NCBI RefSeq assembly: GCF_027595985.1
Contig: NC_073306.1
Span: 197,049,500 to 197,113,499 of the forward strand
From: Sorex araneus
Taxonomy: Eukaryota > Chordata > Mammalia > Eulipotyphla > Soricidae
DNA length: 64,000 bases
Direction: 5' to 3'
Below are positions 24,201 to 35,000 of this stretch, in pieces. Below the pieces are notes generated by a model, which was not told where the DNA came from, did not search any database, and saw only the letters and a program-made list of their open reading frames with translations. Numbering within the stretch: position 1 is the stretch's first letter; every line of letters starts with the position of its first letter. The position numbers and the translations under genes were made by a program.

Positions 24201-27200
24201 AACATATTTTATTATCATTTTTAAAAGATATTTTTATTACAAAAGGTATAAAACTAAAAGGTAGAAAACTTAAGAGGTGAAATTAGAACATCAATCAGAA
24301 TTTGTCATTATTAAAATTTTTTTTCAAAGAAGGTTAAGGTTAAGAATTTTTGATAGTATTTTTCTTACAGGACTGATGTCAAGACATCTATTTATTTACA
24401 AAGAGATGGAGATTATTCTAAAGATCCATTATTTTTAAGATCTTTTACTTAACTTCATCATGCCCCCATTATCTCATAGCATCTACTTATCCCTTATGTC
24501 TGGTAATTAAATTCAGCTGCTAAAATCGTCTCTGACTTTCTTGTGACTCTAGTATGTTTTTAATATGTTAATTGTGCCTGGACGTTTGATTTTATCTTAT
24601 TCATTTTACTCTCGGAGAATCCTTAAATACAAAAGCCAAGAAGACCTCACTTTCCCATGGCTTTTTTCCTAATCAATGTGAGTCAATGTCAGTAGGAGAT
24701 AAATAAAAATAATAGACAGTTTGCACACTCTTTGAAAGCCACCAGTTGAGCTATCTCATCTTCTCTACCATTAACACCACCAAAATATTATAAATTTATT
24801 AATAAATCAGCATCAACATAAAATAAAATACAATGAAAATCAGGCATGATTGGTTTGGAGAAAGAAGGGTTTTTTTTTCAAAAAAAATTAAATTTAGGAG
24901 GCTGAAACGAATTGAGAAGCTATGAACTTTCTTTTTTCAAAGAACTTCAGCAATCAGGAATAATGTATTTTATTTGATTAAAAAATAACAAGTTTTATGA
25001 CATTTATGGTGTCATAAAATGACATAAGATGATGGTGTCATATGCGTCATCTGAATACAGCAATCTTTTGATTCTCTTTCTCCCATTTTCATCACAGTGA
25101 AACAGTTTGCCTTAAAATGAAATTTAGCTCAAAACTAGCTTCAAATAAGAACAAGAGGATTTTAATTATTTGTTCTGTGTATCTTGTTCTAAATTTTCTT
25201 CATAGTTGCAATTTTTTAGCACTTTCTCCCAAAATATAGTGGGCTAATGATGTTTTGATGAAATGATTTTCTTTCTAGGGCCGTAGCTCGCCTAAGTCAG
25301 AAATTCCCCAACGCCGACTTTGCAGAGATTTCCAAGATAGTGACAGATCTCACCAAGATCAACAAAGAATGCTGCCACGGTGACCTGCTTGAATGTGCAG
25401 ATGACAGGGTAAGGAATCTTCGTATGCTCCTTGGTATTTTATGTGCTCATTTGGTGGAATAACTTTATTTAGTATAATTGATAACAGCTGAGAGTCATTT
25501 GAGACTGTCTTCAAAGTCTAATCTGCTCAATCCTTTCCCACTCCAGAGTACTGTCATCCCGTTGCTCATCGATTTGTTCGAGTGGGCACCAGTAACGACT
25601 CTCATTGAGAGACTTATTGTTACTGTTTTTGGCATATTCAATACCAGAGTACTGTTTTATTTAATCTATCTTCCTCACTAAATGACCCGATAAACGTACT
25701 TTCTAATTTTTAATCCTTTTCAGTCACATTCTGACTGAGAACAAAGAGTCACATTAAAGTAGGATATCTACAAAGACAGATTTTTACAATAGTTTGGGGG
25801 TCATATGGGGTAGAGTTATATAGCTTTGGTATCTGAAGAGATCTTTAGAAATAATTTCTAGTCATCTCTAGTATTTCTCAATTAACTGCAATAAATGCAC
25901 ATCTATTTAGTATAATATCTCTTTTCCTCAAATATTAAAATATGACCAAAGACCGGAATCCTAATCTTTCAGGATACTTCCTGGGAAATTTAAGGGTGAT
26001 GTATAAGAAGACCTTGGAACTATGATGTTGATTAACTTTAAAAAAAACCTCACACTTTACTATTATTTTTTGTTTTAGCTATCTGTGCTGAGTATGGGAA
26101 AAATGCTTACAAAATATAGTATTGGGCTTAAATTTAAAAATCAAATGTTTTAACAATAGTATTGTTATTAATAAATAACAAGTGTATTGTTCTACTACTG
26201 ACTAGCCTCTTAAGTGAATAGTAGTGTTTTAGGAGTTTCCTCTTGGTCTCCAGGTTTGAGACAACAGATCAAATATATACCTTGAAATACCTGCATTTCA
26301 CCACAGAACTGTGGTCATTTGTTTTTTTCATTGTGCCTATTTTTTCTGTAACACTAAAAGCTTCACATCATGTTCATATCCCCCTTTTCTGAAAAAAAAA
26401 AAAAACATTTTGCCATTCGTTCTGGGAAGGAGATGGATGAGACAGTGCTTAAGGTGCTTCCTTGCATGTGGTTGACCCAAGTTCCCCCTGGCACCTCATG
26501 TGGACCTCTAAGTAACAACAGTCCTGAGTGCAGAGCCAAGAGTAAGCCATGGTGTGGCCCCAAAACAAAAATAAAACAAAATATCTGGCATGATTAAGAA
26601 GTGAAATATGGTAAAATGAGCATGTTGGCCATGAGATTAAAATCTGAGGGGAAATCATATCATCATTTAACAGTGAGCTATTCCCATCTAATTGCTCTAG
26701 GTGGAGCTCGGCAAGTACATGTGTGACAATAAAGACTCAATCTCCAGCAAACTGGGGAAGTGCTGTGAGAAGCCATTGTTGGAAAAAGGCCACTGCATTG
26801 CTGAGCTAGAGAAGGATGACATGCCTGCTGACCTGTCCCCAATAGAAGCTGACTTTGTTGAAGATAAGGAAGTTTGCAAAAACTATGCAGAGGCAAAAGA
26901 TGTCTTCCTGGGCACGTAAGTGGATAAGCTTTCCTTTCATGTCTTTTATATGTTTTAGGACTTAAGGAGATGTGCTTGACTTTCCCTTGGATTTGCTATA
27001 ATTTCCATTTTTCTACTTTTTTTTTTTTATCTCTTTCTCTCCAGCCTTTAAGCTCTGGAGGAGGGCGGGGAATACAAAGCTTAATCAGTGATAACATTAC
27101 AAAATAATAAATGACCATTTAATTTTTTACTTCTATTTTGTTTCATTTTTATACCTTGGGGATATTTCTGGAACTACCTCTAGAAACATTTTGTTTATAT

Positions 27201-29493
27201 GTACAATAATCATTATTTACTCATTCAAAAGTGCTTCTTGAACTTACTATACTACATATGTGTGAATATAGGCTATCTCTGTATATATCTATTTGACAGC
27301 AGAAAATGTATGCAGTGAGCTATGGACTCTGCCTACTAGGTTCTTTGCATGTGAAGTCCAGTAGCATGGCAAGGCACAATGCAGTAAATAAAAAAAAAAT
27401 GATTACATATAGACACTTAATTGTGAATATAAATTGCATTTTTATTGCTGGATTATAATAATGGTGTAAAGTACACTAAACAATATTTCATAAAATTATG
27501 TGCCCTTCAAGATTTCATTCATAAAGAGAAGAGCAATAAGAGTTTAGGAATCATCTATTAATTTCAATTTTTTTGAGATATAATACAAAGCCAAAAATAT
27601 ATACATAGTAAATAAGTAATAAGTTTCATTCATTAAACTTTTAATCTAATAAGGCTGTGTACTTTTTTTTTTAAGTAAAACAGATTTTATTTGGAGGATT
27701 TTTGAAGGGAAGGAAGAAGAGAAAAATGGGAGAGTGGAGAGTAAGAGAGAAGAGTAATGCACTCAGGAGAGAACGCGGGCTTCTCCAAGGGTGGAGAGAG
27801 CCCGTACACACATCCCAGCTTTAGATAGGAAACCATGAGAGCATACGTCTCAAGAGGGGAGATGCGGGGGACAGGTGCTCGGCCACGCGGGCAGATTATG
27901 TGTGCACTCCTTATAGATTATACTATGTGTTTCTTATAATCTACCTTATTAGATGGATATAATAATAATAATAATATCCATTCTACAGAAGAGGGAATTA
28001 CAATTTTGATAGTTTTAATGAGTCAGGATTTTATTTATTTATTTATTTATTTATTTTTAAGACGCTTTTATTTCTATGTTTCATTTATTTACCTATTTTT
28101 AATTTTTGCTTTTTGGCTCACACTCAGCGATGCTCAGGGGTTATTTCTGGCTCAGCCTTCAGGAATTACTCCTGGCACTGCTTGGGGGACCATATGGGAT
28201 GCCAGGGATTGAACCCAGGTCGAACATGTTGCAAGGCTAACGCCCTACCCGCTGTACTATGGCTCTGGCCCCGGAGCCAGGATTTTAATGTGTGTGTGTT
28301 TTTTTTTCTTTTCTGAAACCACTCAGACCAATGTGTGTACTTTTCACTGAACCTCAAGCCCCTTACCACTAAGCTTTACTGCCCGGTGTTTAGTCAAACT
28401 CATACTGCGTGGAGTCTAATCAAATTCATGGTGTAAGAGCTATTTTTGAAGCGAACGTAATTATTTTTACCTCTTGCCCAACTATATCTCCATTATATTT
28501 GTTGGATTTAGGTTCCTGTATGAATTGTCGAGAAGACACCCTGAGTACTCCGTGGTGATGCTGCTCCGCCTGGCTAAGGGCTATGAAGCCGTCCTGGAGA
28601 AGTGCTGCGCCACCGGTGACCCTCCCGCCTGCTATGCCAAAGTGGTAGGTTTCTTTTCTTTCTTTCTTTTTTTTTTTTTTGCTTTTTTTGGGGGTCACAC
28701 CTGGGTTGCACAGGGCTTACTCCTGGCTCATGCACTCAGGAATTACTCCTGGCAGTGCTGGGGGCGGGGCGATGTGGGGGACCATATGGGATGCTGAGAA
28801 TCGAACCCAGGTCGATCTGCGACCTGCGTGCAAGGCAAACGCCCTACCCGCTGTGCTATGGCTCCAGCCCCAGTGGTAGGTTTCTTAAAGGGGAAAAAAA
28901 GGTAGCACTTTGATCATGCCAGCAAGGACAACATAAAACTATGGACCTATAAAATGTTGTAAACTATAACTTAAAGCTTTGCTGGAGAGAATTTCAATTC
29001 TGTGCCTTTAAACTTCATAAGAAAAATAATAATAGTTCTGTAATCAAATGGATGATAAAACCTAGAGTAGTTTAGGGGGAAAAAAATCTGAGACCTTACG
29101 ACCTGTATCTCATGAAGGCTTGGCTATGGTGGCCCAGAAGATAGTTCAAGGGCTCAAAGTGTTTGTGATACTTCTGCATGCACCAGTGAATAGGCCAGTT
29201 CTGATGTTTGAGAAAGTGTTCAGAGGCTGACTCAGTGCTTAAGGAGGCACCAAGGTGTGAGTTCTCGAGCTTAATCCCTGGTGCAAGGCAGGTAATGAGG
29301 AGATCCCGACTCAGCCATAGTCTAACGTTCCCAGTGAGGGAAATAAAACAAAAACAAAAAAGGCACAAATTTTGCTATGCTTTTTGTCTTTTTAATACGC
29401 CTGGAGATAACATAAGATAAAATAAACGTAAGTGTTAATTACAAGTCTTAATTTAGATATAAAGAGAGTTCATGTAATTCCAATATTTGTCAG

Positions 29494-29531
<38 letters not shown>

Positions 29532-31981
29532 GAGTACACACCCAAACACCTTGGATTTATATTTTTTTCCTTAGTTCAAAGGAAGATTGTGAAATCTATT
29601 CATTTGGAATATTTTTAGATCATTTTGAAGAAACCTAGGGACTGTTATGCTATACTTCGCTATGCTAAAATGGGTTTCTAGCCATGTTAGTATAGCTGAC
29701 TTGGATTCTGACTATTAGTATAGATTATTTAGCACCCTTGGTATATTCAGAGATTTCCAAACTTTAGAACAGATGACACTCTGATTTTCTTCTAGAAAGT
29801 CTGATAACCTACTAGATGCCAAGCAAGGGAACTGCAACCACATTCCACACACACATACCAGAGATCAAGGTTAAAATCTCTTATCTCAGAGATCTGAGGA
29901 TCTGACTAGAGAGATGATTTAAAAATAATGATCCAATATAACCATCTTTTACTGAGCTTTTACTATGTGTCAGGTACAATTTCATTAGCTCTCATGGTTT
30001 CCAGAGCAGTTTTCTGTGGTCAGTACTATTGTTATTTTATTTTAGAGGCGAGAGTTTTGAAACTTGGAAACAGGAAGTAAAGTTGCACAGGAGAAAATAA
30101 GTCAAATGACAAGGGTCAAATACTAACTTTGTACTCTGGAGCTTGGAGATTCTTAACTACTTATGCTATACATCTTACCCAATAAGCAGTCTGGATGCAT
30201 TTTTTGGCATCAAACCTATATTTGCTTGACTTTGGAAATAAGTGAAGAAATCACTGTACCACTGTTATCCAGTTGCTCATCAATTTGCTCGAGCAGGCAC
30301 CAGTAACATCTCCATTGTGAGACTTATTGCTACTGTTTTTGGCATACTGAATACGCCACGGGGAGCTTGCCAGGCTCGGCTGTGCAGGCAAGATACTCTC
30401 GGTAGCTTGCTGGGCACTCCGAGAGGGGCTGAGGAATCGAACTCTGGTCGGCCGCATGGAAGGCAAACGCCCTACCCGCTGTGCTATCGCTCCAGCCCAA
30501 GTGAAGAAATAACTTACTTTACCTGGAGAATGTTTATTCAGTATAAAATAAGCTGCATCCAGTCCTCAGGTGAAATACTGTAAACAATTCTTTTATCTTT
30601 CAGTTTGATGAACTTAAACCTCTCATAGATGAGCCTCAGAATTTAGTCAAACATAACTGTGAACTTTATGGTAACCTTCAGGAATATGGCTTCCAAAATG
30701 CGTAAGTATTTGTATTTACTGGCTATGTTTTAAAATCAAAATTTTGCTTTTTTAAATTTTAATAAAATTAAATACTTAATGTAGAACTTTGAATCATAAA
30801 ATACAGTATTCATTTTAAATCCTAGTCTTCAAAAAAGACCAAAGAAGAAAGGGCAAAATAGTTGATGGGACAGAAAGATCTGTATTTGAATGCAATTAAA
30901 AAATTAAGCTCTTGAAACAGAAAGAAAAAATAACCCATGAGTTATTTCTTAATCTTTATACTGGGAACCTCAAGTCTTATGCTACCAAGTTTGTTATTTT
31001 TTCCTTCGTATTTCAAGAGTTGAGGTTGCCGCCATGAAGGTTAAGAAATATTTCATGGGTAAACAAAACATGTGAATAAACAGGAAATAATAGAAGACTT
31101 CAAAGAGCAACAGTTCAAAAAGTAATATCTAAGCTGATAGATTCTTTATCTAACCAATCTTTATTTAAGAAGGTAAAGACAAGAAGAAATACATATTTAA
31201 TAGACGTTTATCATTGAGCATATCCATGATAGCTCTCTCTGAACTGTGGGTGCTAGGGATAATAACTAACCATTCCTATTGAATCAGGTACATTTTTATC
31301 ATCCTAAAAATTAGAAAATGGTTTTCAAATTTAGCACATTGCTAATATCATATATAGCACATATATGCATATATAAAAATATTAAGCTCCCAGTAGAACA
31401 AAAGATGGATAATTCATAAATATATTGTCACAGAATTATTATAAGGTAAATCATTTTTCTAGGATTTTACACCATAGCTGAATTCAAATTCAGTCTTACC
31501 TAGTTATTCAGGACAACATTTTTCCGATCCACTCTTGTTTTTTTTTTTTATTTGGGGAAAGTGTTCTCTGCTTCACCTTTTAAAGATGGTTTCTTGCCTG
31601 GATAAAAACCACATGTATTATTATTTTGTTGCAGGCTTTTAATTCGTTACACCAAGAAAATGCCCCAAGTGTCAACTCCAACTCTTGTAGAGGTTTCCAG
31701 AAATCTAGGAAAAGTAGGAACCAAATGCTGTTCACTCGCTGAAGGAGAGAGATTGCCCTGTGCTGAAGACTATGTAAGTCTTAAGAAAAAGAGTACAGTA
31801 TGGGTGCCAGTAATGTCTCCATTTGTTCCTGTCGAGTGCTACTGTAGACCAATGATATCTTGATATCTGCTCGCTCCAGGAACAAGAAGAGCCTCAAACC
31901 GGTCGTTCAGGGTTTACAGTTAATAATAATGAGTTTTTGCTTTTTGACACTGAAGATGCTAAATTTCAGAATCAGGGATGG

Positions 31982-32025
<44 letters not shown>

Positions 32026-35000
32026 CTGAGCATGCCCACACATGCATACACCAACCTACCTAGCCAGTAGAAACTAGAACTTGGCTTGCCTATCCTATTC
32101 TGACCATCACACTGAAGATTTAGATAAGATCCCAATTATTTTTAACAAAATTCCGTAATATTTAGTTTCTTAATGCTGGCATTTACAAAAGAACTTTCAC
32201 TTATTTTTATTTTTATCTTTTTGGTGGGCTGGGGGGTGTGGATGACTACAGCCTGTGATGCTCAGGGCTTTCTCCTGGCTCTGTGCTCAGGAGTCACTCC
32301 TGATAGTGCTCAGGAATCACTCCTGACAGTGCTCAGGGGACTATGTGGAAGGCTGGTGATCAAACCTGGATCAGCCATATTCAAGGCAAGCACCTTACCC
32401 ACTCTGCTATCGCTCTGGCCCCTCTTTCGTTTTTTTATTTAATGCATAAGTATAAGACAATTTCCCTCCACACGAATATGTTTAGCAAAGCTTGTTTCAA
32501 ACATTTAATTTCTTATTTTTATTTTGGTGAAGCAAGAACGTTTTTAAATTGAACCAATTTACATTTCCAACAATAGTGAAGAATGGTGATTTTTTTTCTC
32601 CACTTATCTGCAACACTGGTTTCTGTCTTTTTTGGATATAGACTATTTTGATAGATGTGAGATGAAACTCATAATCATCGTGATTTTCATCTCTTTGATG
32701 ATAAATAATGATGAATACAACTTGAATATTAGCCCTTTGTCAAGTGGATATGCATAACTATTTTCTCCCACTAGGAGATGGCTTTTATTTTAATGATTGT
32801 TCCTTTTACGGCGCAGAAAAGTCTTAGATTGATATAATCCCTTTTGTTTTCCTTGTCAATGAAGTTGAGTCACTGCCCATTCCTGGAGAAGATCACATAG
32901 TATTGCAACTCTTGTTATTTGTAGCAAATCACGACCTCCAAGCAACCTTGAATTCAGTATTGTTAGTTAAAATACAAAACATTTTTAATGTTAAAGTACA
33001 AAACATTTTTATTGTTACTTAGAAAGTAGGAATTCATGAAAAACTTTCCAATTGTGCTTCATTTGAGTTTCTATTCTTCCGTTGCTCTTTAGCTGTCTGT
33101 GGTCCTGAACCGGTTGTGTGTGTTGCACGACAAGACTCCTGTCAGCGACAAGGTTACCAAATGCTGCTCCGAATCCCTGGTGAACAGGCGTCCATGCTTT
33201 TCTGCTCTGGAAGCTGATGAAACATATGTTCCCAAAGACTTCAACGCTGAGATGTTCACCTTCCATGCAGACATCTGCACACTTCCTGATTCTGAGAAAC
33301 AATTCAAGAAACAAGCGTGAGGAGTGTTTCCTTATTTCATGAGTTTATAATTTGATAATGAGGACTCTAATTTGAAATGAGCAACTGTCTTATGAAATAA
33401 TCACATACCTTAGAAAAGAGTATTTAAGAGTTGACCTCTTTAAGTTGGTCAAGAACCCAACTTAGATAGTTTTTTGTTTTCTAACTTAAAAAAAACCTCT
33501 GCCCCTCTTGGAGAGCCCAGCAAACTACCGAGAGCATAGCACCCGCACGGCACAGCCTGGCAAGCTACCCATGGCGTATTCAATATGCCAAAAACAATAA
33601 CAACAAGTCTCACAATGAGAGACATTATTGGTGCCCAATCGAACAAATCGATGAGCAACGGGATGACAGTGACAGTGACAGTAACTTAACAAAAACAATT
33701 TTAATTTTGCTTCCAAATCATTTAGAATAATCCATATCTAAAAGCCAAAGCAGGATAACATTTTAGGTCTTGTTCAGCAAACAACAGCAAACTGAGCAAT
33801 GAAGTTATGTATTTGTTCGGACACAAAATTATCAGAAATCATAAGCAAATTTATTTTTAGTCACAAATGGTTATTTTCAGTGTTTTCCAAGGTACCCCAC
33901 ACATAAGGCAAGTCCTCAAGCTGGTAAACTTTTGAGAAGTATCTGTTTTGCTTTTCATTTTTTTTTGATAGAATTGTTTGAGGGGGTTGTTGTTGATTTT
34001 TGAATTTCTTGTCAGATGGTAGGGTGAAAAAGTTTCTCTCACTCAGTAGAACATCTTTTTTTCTTTTAATAATAGAATGGAATTTGGATAAATGATCTCT
34101 AGATATGTGAGTTCTAGCCCTCAGCTCCTGATTGCTCTCAGAGGGTTTAGAATTGCATGAAATTTAGCAACATAAATAAGATTTTTTAGTATCTTTGCTG
34201 CATTCTAGTACTAAACATATATTTAAGAGTAGCATTCCCACTAACTCTCTTTTCTCTTGCTCTCTAATCATATACCACTGGAAGAAAACCACCAGTTTCT
34301 ATGAGTTAGGATAATTTTGTTACCTATGACCTCCCATCTAATAACACTGAATAGAGGCAAATTTCAAAGAGCAATTATACAGATTCCCAGATTAGAAACT
34401 ATTAGTGGAGTTCAAGGTAATTAAGGGTTTTGTTTTTTTTTTGCTTTTTGGGTCACACCCGGCAATGCACAGGGGTCACTCCTGGCTCTGCACTCAGGAA
34501 TCACCCCTGCTGGTGCTCAGGGGACCATATGGGATGCTGGGATTCGAACCCGGGTCGGCCGCGTGCAAGGCAAACGCCCTACCCGCTGTGCTATCGCTCC
34601 AGCCCCGTAATTAAGGGTTTTTAAGGTTCAAATTAATCTCTTCAAGAGATAAAAAGTTCATGATAATAACATCTAAAATCTGAGCAATATATAAATATAA
34701 TGAAATGATTGTTTCAGGTGGCTTACTAAAAAAAAACAATTTATCGATCCACTGGGATTTATTGATGCTGCAGATGTTGGGTAATTTATATTGATTATTA
34801 ATTTGATCCTTCCATCACTTTTAGGAAGATTTATTTTATTTTCTTCACTGTGCCAATGAGAATGTTGAAGCATACATTGGCAGAGGAATGACAGTGGGCC
34901 TCAACCTCAGGTTGCTGGACTACAAATCTTTATTTTAAGCAATAGAATTGGTGTGTTACTGTCTCCATTTTTCTTTCTGTTAGTAACCCTTTTCTTGTTT

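Noticed and set aside
29128-29300. Possible SINE remnants in ALB intron 9
   Set aside because: Scattered similarity only; no continuous head or body could be followed.
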